Below the pieces are notes generated by a model. The model had not been told where the DNA came from and made no database searches. It saw only the letters and a list, made by a program, of their open reading frames with translations. Of a stretch of DNA of 64,000 nt, positions 41,758 to 51,409 are shown in pieces. This stretch comes from Streptantibioticus cattleyicolor NRRL 8057 = DSM 46488 (GTDB lineage Bacteria > Actinomycetota > Actinomycetes > Streptomycetales > Streptomycetaceae): positions 1,798,001 through 1,862,000 of the forward strand of contig NC_017586.1 in the NCBI RefSeq assembly GCF_000240165.1, written 5' to 3'. The translations under genes were made by a program, and so were the position numbers. The stretch's first letter is position 1; each line of letters begins with the position of its first letter.

Positions 41758-42612
41758 ATGAGCTTCAACCAGCCGCCGCCCAACCCGTACGGGCCGCCGC
41801 AGCCGCCCGCGCCCCAGCCGGGCTACGGCTACCCGCAGCAGCCGCCGGCGGCCAACCCCTACGCGCAGCCGCAGCCGCAGGGCCCCAACCCGTACGCACA
41901 GGGCCCCGCACAGCCGCCCGCGCCGCCGTACGGCCAGCCGCCGGTGCCGGGGGCGCCGGGCCCGTACGGGCAGCCGCAGGGGTGGGGGGCCGGCCCGGTG
42001 CCGCCGCCGCTGCCGGTGAAGAAGAGCAACAAGGGCAAGATCGTCGGCATCGTGGCCGGTGTCGTGGTGGTCGCCGCGATCGCGGTCGGCGCCGTCACCC
42101 TGACCGGCGCCACCTCCTCCGGCGGCGGCTACAAGCTCGACACCCCGGCGACGGTGCTGGGCGGCCAGTACACCAAGGACTCCACGATGCCGGGCGCCAC
42201 CGGCGGCGACTCCGACACGCAGAAGGGCTCCGACAAGGGCATCACCGACGCCACCTCGGTGCGCGGCGCCTGGAAGAGCAGCAAGGACGAGATCATCCTG
42301 GGCGGCGCCTACGGTGACGTCACCGACCCCAAGTCGGCGGTGGGCACCCTGCTGTCGGCGGCCGGCATGAAGGACGCCACGGACCAGAAGCCGTCCGGTT
42401 TCGACGGTGACCTGATGCAGTGCGGGGTGAAGGACTTCGGCATCTACAAGGCCCCGTTCTGCGCCTGGGGCGACAACAGCACGGTCGCGCTGGTGATGTG
42501 GAACGGCAACCCGGACACGGTCGCCACCGGCGGTCTGCCCACTCCGCCGTCGACCGCCGACTTCGCCCAGACCGTGGCGAAGCTGCGCGGCGAGATACGC
42601 GTCAAGAAGTAA
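41758..42612 (+). CDS. Pro-rich single-span membrane protein
   Basis: A 284-residue protein starting at ATG 41758 behind GGGAGGA. Residues 1-86 are a Pro/Gln/Tyr-rich cytoplasmic tail, 94-116 a TM segment (IVGIVAGVVVVAAIAVGAV), and the rest an exposed domain with one Cys pair (MQCGVKDFGIYKAPFCAWGD). This build is common in Streptomyces membrane proteins of unknown role. Confidence 0.75.
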   Translation: MSFNQPPPNPYGPPQPPAPQPGYGYPQQPPAANPYAQPQPQGPNPYAQGPAQPPAPPYGQPPVPGAPGPYGQPQGWGAGPVPPPLPVKKSNKGKIVGIVAGVVVVAAIAVGAVTLTGATSSGGGYKLDTPATVLGGQYTKDSTMPGATGGDSDTQKGSDKGITDATSVRGAWKSSKDEIILGGAYGDVTDPKSAVGTLLSAAGMKDATDQKPSGFDGDLMQCGVKDFGIYKAPFCAWGDNSTVALVMWNGNPDTVATGGLPTPPSTADFAQTVAKLRGEIRVKK

Positions 42613-42638
42613 CCCGCACCGACGCGGCACCGACACCA

Positions 42639-42672
42639 AAGGGGGCGCCCGGATCACTCCGGGCGCCCCCTT
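42639..42672. terminator. bidirectional terminator
   Basis: AAGGGGGCGCCCGGA / TCCGGGCGCCCCCTT with a 4-nt loop lies between the convergent membrane protein gene and clpX. Confidence 0.85.
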
Positions 42673-42686
42673 CGCGCTACAGGACG

Positions 42687-43970
42687 CTACGCGCTCTTCT
42701 CGTGGCGTTCGCCCTCGTCACCCCGAGTGCGGGGGACGAGAGTGGGGTTCACGTTCGAGTGAACGACTTCCTTGGTGATGACGACCCGGGCGACGTCCTT
42801 GCGGGACGGCACCTCGTACATCACCGACTGGAGGACCTCCTCCATGATGGCCCGCAGGCCACGGGCGCCGGTGCCGCGCAGGATGGCCTGGTCGGCGATG
42901 GCCTCCAGCGCGGAACGCTCGAACTCCAGCTCGACGCCGTCCAGCTCGAAGAGGCGCTGGTACTGCTTGACCAGCGCGTTGCGCGGCTCGACCAGGATCT
43001 TCAGCAGCGCCTCGCGGTCCAGGTTGTGCACCGAGGTGATCACCGGCAGGCGGCCGATGAACTCCGGGATCATGCCGAACTTCACCAGGTCCTCGGGCAT
43101 GATCTCGGCGAACTGGTCCACCGAGTCCAGCTCCCGCTTGGAACGGATGGTGGCACCGAAGCCGATCCCCTTGGCCCCGGCCCGGGCCTCGATGATCTTC
43201 TCCAGGCCGGCGAAGGCACCGCCCACGATGAAGAGCACGTTGGTGGTGTCGATCTGGATGAACTCCTGGTGCGGGTGCTTGCGCCCGCCCTGCGGCGGCA
43301 CCGAGGCGGTGGTGCCCTCCAGGATCTTCAGCAGCGCCTGCTGGACACCCTCGCCGGAGACGTCCCGGGTGATCGACGGGTTCTCGCTCTTGCGGGCCAC
43401 CTTGTCGATCTCGTCGATGTAGATGATCCCGGTCTCGGCCTTCTTGACGTCGTAGTCGGCCGCCTGGATCAGCTTGAGCAGGATGTTCTCCACGTCCTCG
43501 CCGACGTATCCGGCCTCGGTCAGGGCGGTGGCGTCGGCGATGGCGAAGGGGACGTTGAGCATCCGGGCGAGGGTCTGGGCGAGCAGCGTCTTGCCGGAGC
43601 CGGTGGGGCCGAGCAGCAGAATGTTGGACTTGGCCAGCTCGATGCCGTCGTCGTGGCCCGGACGGCCGTTCTCCCCGGCCTGCACCCGCTTGTAGTGGTT
43701 GTAGACGGCGACCGACAGCGCCTTCTTGGCGGGCTCCTGCCCGACCACGTAGCTCTCCAGGAACTCGTAGATCTCCCGGGGCTTGGGCAGGTCCTCCCAG
43801 CGCACCTCGGAGGACTCGGCGAGCTCCTCCTCGATGATCTCGTTGCACAAGTCGATGCACTCGTCGCAGATGTACACACCAGGCCCTGCGATGAGCTTCT
43901 TCACCTGCTTCTGGCTCTTTCCGCAGAACGAGCACTTGAGCAGGTCGCCGCCGTCACCGATGCGTGCCAC
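42687..43970 (-). CDS. clpX: Clp protease ATPase subunit ClpX
   Basis: A 427-residue AAA+ unfoldase starting at GTG 43970 (a long upstream extension in the same frame is non-coding). It has an N-terminal zinc-binding domain (CSFCGKSQ ... [12 protein letters not shown]-x2-C and C-x2-C), Walker [14 protein letters not shown] (about 125), Walker B YIDEIDK, and sensor/arginine motifs toward the C-terminus. The IGF-type loop that docks in ClpP appears as [10 protein letters not shown]. It feeds substrates to ClpP1P2. Confidence 0.95.
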   Translation of the reverse strand: MARIGDGGDLLKCSFCGKSQKQVKKLIAGPGVYICDECIDLCNEIIEEELAESSEVRWEDLPKPREIYEFLESYVVGQEPAKKALSVAVYNHYKRVQAGENGRPGHDDGIELAKSNILLLGPTGSGKTLLAQTLARMLNVPFAIADATALTEAGYVGEDVENILLKLIQAADYDVKKAETGIIYIDEIDKVARKSENPSITRDVSGEGVQQALLKILEGTTASVPPQGGRKHPHQEFIQIDTTNVLFIVGGAFAGLEKIIEARAGAKGIGFGATIRSKRELDSVDQFAEIMPEDLVKFGMIPEFIGRLPVITSVHNLDREALLKILVEPRNALVKQYQRLFELDGVELEFERSALEAIADQAILRGTGARGLRAIMEEVLQSVMYEVPSRKDVARVVITKEVVHSNVNPTLVPRTRGDEGERHEKSA

Positions 43971-44187
43971 GAGGTGCTTCCCCTTCGCCTGGGATCCGCT
44001 TCGCTCAGCGGAACCTGGTGCTTGCCGGGTCGTCCGGGTCCCTGTCAGTGTGCGGCTGACGCCGCGGGGCCCCCGGACCCCCCTCCGACGGTACCTTGCC
44101 GAGCCCTGGGTGTGGGCCCCCCTTGAACCGACTCGTCGCCGGCCCAAGGGCGGGCCCGTGGTTTCCGGCCCTGTACCGGGCCGGTGG

Positions 44188-44871
44188 TCAGGCCGAAAGC
44201 GCGGCCTTGCGGGAGGAGGTGATCTGGTCCACGAAGCCGAAGCTGAGCGCGTCCTCGGCGGTGAGGATCTTGTCACGCTCGATGTCCTCGCGGATCTGCT
44301 CCTCGGTGCGGTGGGAGTGCTTCGCCAGCATCTCCTCCATCTGGACCCGCATCCGGGTGATCTCGTTGGCCTGGATCTCCAGGTCGGAGATCTGCGCCCG
44401 GCCGGTCTCGGTGTACGGCTGGTGGATCAGCACCCGCGCGTTGGGCAGCGCCATCCGCTTGCCCGGGGTGCCGGCGGCCAGCAGCACCGCGGCGGCCGAC
44501 GCGGCCTGGCCGAGGCAGACCGTCTGGATGTCCGGCTTGACGAACTGCATCGTGTCGTAGATCGCCGTCATGGCGGTGAAGGAGCCGCCGGGCGAGTTGA
44601 TGTAGATCGAGATGTCCCGGTCCGGGTCCATCGACTCCAGGCACAGCAGCTGCGCCATCACGTCGTTGGCGGAGGCGTCGTCGATCTGCACGCCGAGGAA
44701 GATCACCCGCTCCTCGAAGAGCTTGGCGTACGGGTCGTACTCACGGATGCCCTGCGAGGTGCGCTCGACGAAGCGCGGCACGATGTAGCGGGCCTCCATG
44801 CCGTGCGAGCGGGAGGCGTCCACGCCCTGCTGGAGGGCGAGCGGGTTGCGGGTGTTCATGGATCGGTTCAC
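44188..44871 (-). CDS. clpP2: ATP-dependent Clp protease proteolytic subunit 2
   Basis: A 227-residue serine protease with the catalytic Ser125 in [14 protein letters not shown], His150 in VLIHQPY, and NSPGGSF substrate-binding loop. The N-terminus ([22 protein letters not shown]) is of ClpP2 type, processed in other actinobacteria. It forms a mixed 14-mer with ClpP1. The gene follows clpP1 after 84 nt; the 217-base gap to clpX holds no gene. Confidence 0.93.
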   Translation of the reverse strand: MNRSMNTRNPLALQQGVDASRSHGMEARYIVPRFVERTSQGIREYDPYAKLFEERVIFLGVQIDDASANDVMAQLLCLESMDPDRDISIYINSPGGSFTAMTAIYDTMQFVKPDIQTVCLGQAASAAAVLLAAGTPGKRMALPNARVLIHQPYTETGRAQISDLEIQANEITRMRVQMEEMLAKHSHRTEEQIREDIERDKILTAEDALSFGFVDQITSSRKAALSA

Positions 44872-44955
44872 CGTCCTGAGGGGTGAGCGGGAAGGGGAAG
44901 CGTAACTGTCCGGTGCGCCGGGGCCGCGCCCGGCAGGGCTCCGCGCGGGCGGGGC

Positions 44956-45594
44956 TCAGGCACCGGTACCGCCACCACCGGGGACGTCCGCGGCCGTGTG
45001 CATGACCTCGTCGATCAGGCCGTACTCCTTGGCCTCCTCCGCGGTGAACCAGCGGTCGCGGTCCGCGTCGCGGTTGATGGTCTCGACGGACTGGCCGCTG
45101 TGCTGCGCGGTGAGCTGCTCCATGCGCTTCTTGGTGCGCAGCAGCTGCTCAGCCTGGATCTTGATGTCGGAGGCGGAGCCGCCGAGGCCGGCCGACCCCT
45201 GGTGCATCAGGATGTCGGCGTTGGGCAGGGCGAACCGCTTGCCGGGGGTGCCGGCGGTCAGCAGGAACTGGCCCATGGAGGCGGCGAGGCCCATGGCGAT
45301 CGTCACGACGTCGTTCTTGATGTACTGCATCGTGTCGTAGATCGCGAAGCCGGCGGTCACGGAGCCGCCGGGCGAGTTGATGTAGAGGTAGATGTCCTTG
45401 GTCGGGTCGGCGGCGAGCAGCAGCATCTGCGCGCAGATCCGGTTGGCGATGTCGTCGTCCACGGCCTGGCCGAGGAAGATGATGCGTTCATCGAGCAGCC
45501 GGTTGTAGACCGCGTCACCGAGGCCCGGTCCGCTCGGGGCGCCGTTGGCGGTGGGCATCAGGAGTCCCGGCATCTCGATCTGCGGAGTCGTCAC
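44956..45594 (-). CDS. clpP1: ATP-dependent Clp protease proteolytic subunit 1
   Basis: A 212-residue serine protease starting at GTG 45594. Ser106 ([11 protein letters not shown]), His131 (ILMHQGSAG) and Asp180 form the triad; '[20 protein letters not shown]' is the family signature. With ClpP2 it degrades substrates delivered by ClpX or ClpC1, including developmental regulators. A ClgR-type box lies upstream at 45,774. Confidence 0.94.
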   Translation of the reverse strand: MTTPQIEMPGLLMPTANGAPSGPGLGDAVYNRLLDERIIFLGQAVDDDIANRICAQMLLLAADPTKDIYLYINSPGGSVTAGFAIYDTMQYIKNDVVTIAMGLAASMGQFLLTAGTPGKRFALPNADILMHQGSAGLGGSASDIKIQAEQLLRTKKRMEQLTAQHSGQSVETINRDADRDRWFTAEEAKEYGLIDEVMHTAADVPGGGGTGA

Positions 45595-45773
45595 GTATCC
45601 ACCTGCTCGTTGTCGGACGGCGACGCCGTCTTTCGCGTCTTACGTCGTCTTCTCGAAAGGGCCGGGGAGGAGCGGCGCGCCTTTCGCCTTCCGTCCCTTC
45701 TCAGGGTCTCCCTGCCCTCGTTACTACGGACCCTAACGCCCTGGTAGGGCCCAGCAATCCCGCACACGGAACT

Positions 45774-45787
45774 GTTCGCTGTGAGCG
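45774..45787 (-). promoter_or_regulatory. ClgR-type activator box upstream of clpP1
   Basis: GTTCGC-TGTGA-GCG fits the Streptomyces ClgR motif (GTTCGC, five bases, GCG), and the other strand reads CGCTCACAGCG, the corynebacterial form CGCYNANRGCG. It lies about 180 bp upstream of clpP1, which ClgR activates in Streptomyces. The rest of the 315-base gap 45595-45909 holds the clpP1 promoter and the tig terminator. Confidence 0.65.
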
Positions 45788-45848
45788 CAGGCAGGGGGTA
45801 CGAGGGTTGGTCCGGCCGTCCGCGGGAAGGGCGCGGACGGTACCGACG

Positions 45849-45890
45849 GGGACGGGCCCGGACGCGTGGGTACGCGTCCGGGCCCGTCCC
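45849..45890 (-). terminator. trigger factor terminator
   Basis: A perfect 19-bp stem (GGGACGGGCCCGGACGCGT and its complement) with a 4-nt loop, 20 nt after the tig stop. Confidence 0.9.
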
Positions 45891-45909
45891 GTGAGACGTG
45901 CGACGGGGC

Positions 45910-47304
45910 TCAGCCCTCGTTCTTCTCCTCGGACTCCGCGGCGGCCTCGGTGGCCTCCTCGGCGGACGCCTCGACCGTCTCGGCGGTCTCGTCCTCCTCG
46001 TCGAGGTCGACGACCTCACCGTTGGTGTCCTTGACCGTGGCGGCCTCGACGACCGCGGCCAGCGCCTTGCCCCGGGCGACCTCGCCCACCAGCATCGGGA
46101 CCTGGCCGCCCTCGACGACCGCCTGGGCGAACTGGTCGGGGGACATGCCGGAGGAGGCGGCGCGGCGCATCAGGTGCTCGGTGAGCTCCTCCTGGTTGAC
46201 CGAGAGGTTCTCCTTGGAGACCAGCTCGTCGAGGACGAACTGGGTCTTGATGCCCTTCTTGGCCTGCTCCTCGAGCTCGGCGTCGTACTCCTCGGCGGTC
46301 TTGCCCTCGCGCTCCAGGAACGACTCCCAGTTCAGCCCCATCATCGGGAACTGGTGGTGCTCCAGGTTGTGCTTGCGGGTCTCGATCTCGTCCTTGAGGA
46401 GCTTCTCCGGGACCGGGACCTCGACCAGCTCCAGGAGGGCGTCGAGCACCTTCTCCTGGGCCTGGGTGGCCTGGTCGTACTTCTTGATCCGCTCAAGACG
46501 CTTGACGCTGTCGGCGCGCAGCTCCTCGAGGGTGTCGAACTCGCTGGCGAGCTGGGCGAAGTCGTCGTCGAGCGCGGGCAGCTCACGGGCCTGGACGGCG
46601 GTGACGTCGACCTTGACCTCGGCCTCACGGCCGGCCGCGGAGCCGCCCTTCAGCTCGGAGGTGAAGGTGGCGGAGGCGCCGGCCTCCAGACCGGTGACGG
46701 CCTCGTCGATGCCGTCGAGGAGCTGGCCGGAGCCGATGGTGTAGGTGACACCCTTGGCGACGCCGTCCTCCAGCACCTCGCCGTCGACCTTGGCCTCCAG
46801 GTCGATGACGACCACGTCGCCCTCGGCGGCGGCCCGCTCGACCGGGGTGGTGGAGGCGAAGCGCTCGCGGAGCTGCTCGACCGACTTGTCGACGTCCTCG
46901 TCCGAGACCTCGACGGCGTCGACGGTGACCTCGATGCCGGAGTAGTCCGGGATCTCGAACTTCGGCCGGATCTCGACCTCGGCGGTGAACTTCAGCTGCT
47001 CGTTGTCGTTGAACTCGGTGATGTCGATCTCGGGCTGGCCGAGCACGCTCAGCTCACCCTCGTTGACCGCCTCCGTGTAGAACTTCGGCAGCGCGTCGTT
47101 GATCGCCTCTTCGAGCACCGCGCCGCGGCCGAACCGCTGGTCGATGATGCGTGCGGGGATCTTGCCCTTGCGGAACCCGGGCACCGTGACCTGCTGGTTG
47201 ATCTTCTTGTACGCCGCGTCGAGGCTGGGCTTGAGCTCCTCGAAGGGCACCTCGACGGTGAGTCGAACCCGGGTGGGGTTCAGAGTCTCCACGGCGCTCT
47301 TCAC
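45910..47304 (-). CDS. tig: trigger factor (ribosome-bound chaperone)
   Basis: A 464-residue chaperone; GTG 47304 is chosen for AAGGAGA seven bases upstream. It has the N-terminal ribosome-binding domain with the signature region '[19 protein letters not shown]' (GFRxGxxP), a PPIase domain in the middle (about 155-240), and a helical C-terminal arm domain. The acidic C-terminal tail (about 35 residues, [20 protein letters not shown]) is typical of actinobacterial trigger factor. It helps folding of nascent proteins and lies beside the Clp genes as in most bacteria. Confidence 0.95.
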   Translation of the reverse strand: MKSAVETLNPTRVRLTVEVPFEELKPSLDAAYKKINQQVTVPGFRKGKIPARIIDQRFGRGAVLEEAINDALPKFYTEAVNEGELSVLGQPEIDITEFNDNEQLKFTAEVEIRPKFEIPDYSGIEVTVDAVEVSDEDVDKSVEQLRERFASTTPVERAAAEGDVVVIDLEAKVDGEVLEDGVAKGVTYTIGSGQLLDGIDEAVTGLEAGASATFTSELKGGSAAGREAEVKVDVTAVQARELPALDDDFAQLASEFDTLEELRADSVKRLERIKKYDQATQAQEKVLDALLELVEVPVPEKLLKDEIETRKHNLEHHQFPMMGLNWESFLEREGKTAEEYDAELEEQAKKGIKTQFVLDELVSKENLSVNQEELTEHLMRRAASSGMSPDQFAQAVVEGGQVPMLVGEVARGKALAAVVEAATVKDTNGEVVDLDEEDETAETVEASAEEATEAAAESEEKNEG

Positions 47305-47471
47305 GGTTGGGTCTCCTTGGGCTGACATCAGGGGCTTGTGTGGCCGACGAGACGTACTTGCTTGGGCCTACCTGGGGTTCCGGCCCCTACGTCGCCCCGT
47401 ATACAGGGCCAGCCTGCATAGTACCCGGTACCCGTGACACGGCGGTCGCACGGTGGGCGTGTTCGAACGTC

Positions 47472-47548
47472 TGGTCGGGGTGGCCGGATTCGAACCGACG
47501 ACCTTCCGCTCCCAAAGCGGACGCGCTACCAAGCTGCGCCACACCCCG
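47472..47548 (-). tRNA. tRNA-Pro (anticodon TGG)
   Basis: A 77-nt gene: acceptor CGGGGTG / CACCCCG with discriminator A and encoded CCA, D-arm TGGCGCAGCTTGGTAGCGC, anticodon loop CTTTGGGA (TGG), T-arm GTCGGTTCGAATCCGGC. The cloverleaf folds completely. Confidence 0.95.
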
Positions 47549-47692
47549 TCGGTGCGACACGTAGCGTACATGGCTCCGCACACCACGACCGCAATATTTC
47601 CGCGCGGGGTCCCGCGAAGGCCCGGCCGGGGCCGTGGCCCGGGGGCGGAGGTCGACCCGCTACGATTCGGTGTGCCAGAATGACTGGCCGTT

Positions 47693-47766
47693 GCGGGCGT
47701 AGCTCAATGGTAGAGCCCCAGTCTTCCAAACTGGCTACGCGGGTTCGATTCCCGTCGCCCGCTCCA
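47693..47766 (+). tRNA. tRNA-Gly (anticodon TCC)
   Basis: A 74-nt gene: acceptor GCGGGCG / CGCCCGC, discriminator T, encoded CCA, D-arm AGCTCAATGGTAGAGC, anticodon loop CTTCCAA (TCC), T-arm GCGGGTTCGATTCCCGT. Complete cloverleaf. Confidence 0.96.
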
Positions 47767-47853
47767 CACCGGCCCCGGCGCCGGGTCACGAGGGTGTTCC
47801 CCGTGGTCCGGCCGCCGGGGCCGGCCGTTTTCCCGGCGGCTACAGTGCTCGCC

Positions 47854-48222
47854 ATGGAGATCTGGGTCAATCCGGCGTGTTCCAAGTGCCGCTCGGCGGT
47901 CTCGCTGCTGGACGCCGAGGGCGCCTCGTACACCGTGCGCCGGTATCTGGAGGATCCGCCGAGCGCGGCGGAGATCACCGAGGTGCTGGCGTGGCTCGGC
48001 CTGGAGCCGTGGGACATCACCCGCACCCAGGAGGCCGTGGCCAAGGAGTTGGGCGTGCGGGAGTGGCCGCGCACCCCGCAGGAGCGGCAGCGCTGGATCG
48101 ACGCGCTCGCCGCGCACCCGAAGCTCATCCAACGGCCCATCATCACCGCCGACGACGGCAGCGCGGTGGTCGGCCGCACCGAGGAGGCCGTCCGCACGGC
48201 GCTCGCCCGCACCCAGGGGTAA
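47854..48222 (+). CDS. ArsC/Spx-family thioredoxin-fold protein
   Basis: A 122-residue protein starting at ATG 47854 (MEIWVNPACSKCRSAVSLLDAEG) with the ArsC-type active-site segment NPACSKCR, RRYLEDPP, and the C-terminal RPIITADDGSAVVGR (the usual R-P-I/L-x of the family). It is arsenate-reductase-like, but the arsenate-binding set is not certain, so a general thiol oxidoreductase is possible. No ribosome binding site; TACAGT lies 7 nt upstream, suggesting a leaderless mRNA. Confidence 0.82.
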   Translation: MEIWVNPACSKCRSAVSLLDAEGASYTVRRYLEDPPSAAEITEVLAWLGLEPWDITRTQEAVAKELGVREWPRTPQERQRWIDALAAHPKLIQRPIITADDGSAVVGRTEEAVRTALARTQG

Positions 48223-48276
48223 CCGGTTCGGCGCCGCGCGGCCGTGCCGTGGCGGCGCACCCGCGGGTGCGCCCGG

Positions 48277-48471
48277 TCAGAGCCTTATCTGGTTGATCGT
48301 CGAGGCGATCGACTCCATCAGGCGGTTGATCGACGGGGCGAGCCCCGATGAGGCGAGGAAGAAGCCGAGCAGTATGGCCACGATGGCCGGGCCCGCCTTG
48401 ATCGATCCGCCGCGCATGAGAACGATCAACACGATCGCCAACAGCACGACCACGGACAGGGAGATGGCCAC
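48277..48471 (-). CDS. small membrane protein
   Basis: A 64-residue protein from GTG 48471 with two hydrophobic segments (ISLSVVVLLAIVLIVLM and AIVAILLGFFLASSG) and an amphipathic C-terminus (INRLMESIASTINQIRL). Common in Streptomyces chromosomes near this locus; unknown function. Confidence 0.7.
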   Translation of the reverse strand: MAISLSVVVLLAIVLIVLMRGGSIKAGPAIVAILLGFFLASSGLAPSINRLMESIASTINQIRL

Positions 48472-48670
48472 TCGGGATCACTTCCTCGCTCGGTACGCCT
48501 CGCCGGACGGGGGGTGGGCCGCCGGACGGGGGTGCGTCGCCGCCCCTGCTCCCCCGCGCCGACCATCGTGCCACCTGCGCGGCGCGAGCAGGACCCGTCG
48601 GGCCGCCCGACACCCGCGTGTCGTACGGGTGTTGGAGCAGCGGTCCGGTCATACCCCGCCAACGCCCGGG

Positions 48671-49978
48671 TTACTCACGGCAGATGATGAGCAGCGCGCG
48701 GTCGTCGTTGGTGTCCTTGGCCACCGCTTCGATCAGCGGGTAGGCCGCGCCGCGGAAGCCGTGGGCGACGTAGCGGTCGGCCTCGCCGATCAACCGGTCG
48801 ATGCCGTCGCCGAGTTCGCGGCCGGGCAGCTCGACCAGGCCGTCGGTGAAGAGCAGCAGGACGTCCCCGGTGCGCAGGGTGCCCTTGACGCCGTGGAACT
48901 CGGCGTCCGCGGCGATGCCCAGCGGCATGCCGTCGGCCGCCTTCTCCTCCCAGCGTCCGGTGCCGGCGATCAGTTGCATCGCGGGCAGGTGGCCGGCCGA
49001 GAGGAGTTCGTAGTCGCCGCTCTCCAGGTCGAGCACGAGGTGGGCGGAGGTGGCGAAGCCCTCCTCCCAGTTCTGCCGCAGCAGGTAGCCGTTGGCGGCG
49101 CTGAGGAACTGGTGCGGCGGCAGCGAGCCGAGCAGCCCGCCGAAGGCCCCGGAGAGCAGCAGGGCGCGCGAACCGGCGTCCATGCCCTTGCCGGAGACGT
49201 CGGCCAGCACCGCCTCCAGGACCCGGCCATCACCCGAACGAGTGGCCACCACGAAGTCACCGGAGAAGAGCTGGCCGCCGGCCGGGCGCAGCCCGATCTC
49301 GGCGTGCCAGCCGGCCCCCAGCTCCGGCAGCCGGCTCTGCACCCGGATGCGTTCGCGCAGGTCGAACAGCATGGTGCCGCCGCGCCGCCAGGGCACGCCG
49401 ACGCGTCTGCGGAACTGGGCGAGCATCAGGCCGCCGAAAGCGACCCCGCCGACCACCAGCACGGTGCCCGGGGAGACCCCTCGGCTGTGCGGGCCGGTGC
49501 CGAGCACGGCGTCCTCGACGATGAGCGCGGTGGCCGCGCCGGCGTAGAGCACCAGCAGGCTGGCCGGGCGGAGCATCAGGCCGCCGATGATCACCGGGAA
49601 GACCAGGGCGGTCGGCGGGACCCAGGCGGGCGCGACGCTGGTGGCCCAGGCCAGGGTGGGGACCATCGTCGTCTGTATGGTCAGCGCCAGCCAGTCGGAG
49701 CCGTTGCCGCGGAAGTACTCGACGGAGGACCGGCGCACCATCGTCCAGGCCCGCCGTGCCGATCTGCGGATCTGGGCCCGGATGCCGTCGTGGACGGGGC
49801 GCGGCAGGGCGTCGCCGCGCACGCTGCGCACCACTTCGGCCGTGCGGCCGATGCCCTCTTCAGTCCCGTCCGTCCCGCCCTCCCGCCGGTCGTACCACTG
49901 CCCCTCGCCCTCCCCGGGCTCCCGGCACGCGGATGCCGGCACCCTCATCGGAGAGCGCTTCGCACTCCTGCTCTCCAT
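48671..49978 (-). CDS. membrane-linked PP2C/SpoIIE-type serine phosphatase
   Basis: A 435-residue protein; ATG 49978 is chosen for AGGAG six bases upstream. Residues 1-70 are cytoplasmic; about 85-185 hold four to five hydrophobic segments (LALTIQTTMVPTLAWATS, ALVFPVIIGGLML, LLVLYAGAATALIV and others). The C-terminal 230 residues are a PPM domain: GGQLFSGDFV, ADVSGKGMDAGSRALLLSGAFGGLL, SAGHLP, DGLVE and the final NDDRALLIICRE with the metal-binding Asp residues. It probably controls an anti-sigma/anti-anti-sigma pathway. Confidence 0.86.
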   Translation of the reverse strand: MESRSAKRSPMRVPASACREPGEGEGQWYDRREGGTDGTEEGIGRTAEVVRSVRGDALPRPVHDGIRAQIRRSARRAWTMVRRSSVEYFRGNGSDWLALTIQTTMVPTLAWATSVAPAWVPPTALVFPVIIGGLMLRPASLLVLYAGAATALIVEDAVLGTGPHSRGVSPGTVLVVGGVAFGGLMLAQFRRRVGVPWRRGGTMLFDLRERIRVQSRLPELGAGWHAEIGLRPAGGQLFSGDFVVATRSGDGRVLEAVLADVSGKGMDAGSRALLLSGAFGGLLGSLPPHQFLSAANGYLLRQNWEEGFATSAHLVLDLESGDYELLSAGHLPAMQLIAGTGRWEEKAADGMPLGIAADAEFHGVKGTLRTGDVLLLFTDGLVELPGRELGDGIDRLIGEADRYVAHGFRGAAYPLIEAVAKDTNDDRALLIICRE

Positions 49979-50157
49979 CCCGTTCTCCTGAAGCGCCGAG
50001 CGCGCCACTGCCGGCTTGCCGTTCGTGGGTGACCTTATCCACCCGTTCGGCGGTGCGTCGATTCACGACTCGCCGGACGAAGGCGGATGAAGGGATCCTG
50101 TCACCGGGCGTTCGAAAAGGAGTCGCTCATCCGGGGAGCCGTTGATAGGCAGGGGTC

Positions 50158-51384
50158 ATGACAACGGATCTGCGGGTGCTGGAACCGGAGCACTGGGACC
50201 ACTGGTACGGGCGGCTGGAGCGGGCGTTCGGGGGCGCCGACGACGCCGAGGAACGGGCGTTGTGGCGTGATCTGACCGAGTTCGAGCGGTCGTTGGCGGT
50301 GTGGGACGGCGGTGAGGTGGTCGGCACCGCGGGGGCGTTCTCGTTCCAGGTGTCGGTGCCGGGCGGGGCGGCGGTGCCGGCGGCCGGGGTGACCATGGTC
50401 AGCGTCCAGGCCACGCACCGCCGCCGGGGCGTGCTCACCTCGATGATGCGGCGCCTCCTGGACGACGTGCGCGGACGCGGGGAGCCGCTGGCCGTGCTGA
50501 CCGCCTCGGAGCCGGGGATCTACGGGCGGTTCGGGTACGGGCTGGCCACCCGGCAGATGCGGATCGAGCCGGACACCGACCGGGTGCGGGTGCTCGCGCC
50601 GCCGGAGGCGGACGGGGTGCGGCTGCGGGTGGCCGATCCGCGCGAGGCGGTGGACGCCTGCGAGGCGGTCTACGCGCGCCGGGTGCCGCTGCGGCCGGGG
50701 GCGCCGGTCCGGCCGCCGGGCTGGGAGCACCTGCCGCTGCTGACCGGCCAGTGGCGGCGGGAGGGCGCCGGCGAGCTGCTGTGCGTGCTGGCCGAACGGG
50801 ACGGCGAGGTGACCGGGTACGCGCGCTACGCGGTCAGCCCCGCCTGGGAGTTCACCGGTCCGCGGGGCGCCGTCCTCCTGCGTGACCTGGAGGCGCTGGA
50901 CCCCGTGACCTGTGCGGCGCTGTGGCGTTACCTGTTCAGCGTCGACCTCACCTCCTCGGTGCGCGCGGGGAACCGGCCGGTGGACGATCCGCTGCTGCAC
51001 CTGGTGTCGGACGTGCGCCGCTGTGACGTGCGGGTGCGGGACGGGATGTTCCTGCGGGTGGTCGAGGTGGGGGCGGCGCTGACGGCTCGGGCCTACGCGG
51101 CGCCGGTGGACGTGGTGCTGGAGGTCACCGATCCGTTCTGCCCGTGGAACGAGGGGCGGTGGCGGCTGAGCGGGGACGCCAAGGGGGCCTCGTGCGAGCG
51201 CACCGGGGACGCGGCCGATCTGGTGGTGGGCGCGACGGAGCTGGGCTCGCTCCACCTGGGCGGGGTCTCGGCGGCCGGGCTGGCGGCGGCCGGCCGGATA
51301 CGCGAGGTGCGGGCGGGGGCGCTGGCGGAGCTGGAGACCGCGTTCCACTCGCCGCTGGCGCCGTGGCTGCCGCACGGTTTCTGA
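50158..51384 (+). CDS. Eis-like GNAT N-acetyltransferase
   Basis: A 408-residue protein starting at ATG 50158 (CAGGGG upstream). It carries tandem GNAT folds plus a C-terminal SCP2-like domain, the Eis arrangement: first GNAT with VSVQATHRRRGVLTSMMRRLLDDV (acetyl-CoA loop HRRRGVL, about 82-105), 'ASEPGIYGRFGYGLAT', and the C-terminal carboxylate end GF. Eis proteins acetylate amines, including aminoglycosides in mycobacteria; the substrate here is unknown. Confidence 0.85.
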   Translation: MTTDLRVLEPEHWDHWYGRLERAFGGADDAEERALWRDLTEFERSLAVWDGGEVVGTAGAFSFQVSVPGGAAVPAAGVTMVSVQATHRRRGVLTSMMRRLLDDVRGRGEPLAVLTASEPGIYGRFGYGLATRQMRIEPDTDRVRVLAPPEADGVRLRVADPREAVDACEAVYARRVPLRPGAPVRPPGWEHLPLLTGQWRREGAGELLCVLAERDGEVTGYARYAVSPAWEFTGPRGAVLLRDLEALDPVTCAALWRYLFSVDLTSSVRAGNRPVDDPLLHLVSDVRRCDVRVRDGMFLRVVEVGAALTARAYAAPVDVVLEVTDPFCPWNEGRWRLSGDAKGASCERTGDAADLVVGATELGSLHLGGVSAAGLAAAGRIREVRAGALAELETAFHSPLAPWLPHGF

Positions 51385-51409
51385 GCCGGCCCGGGGCGTT
51401 CGGGCCGGG

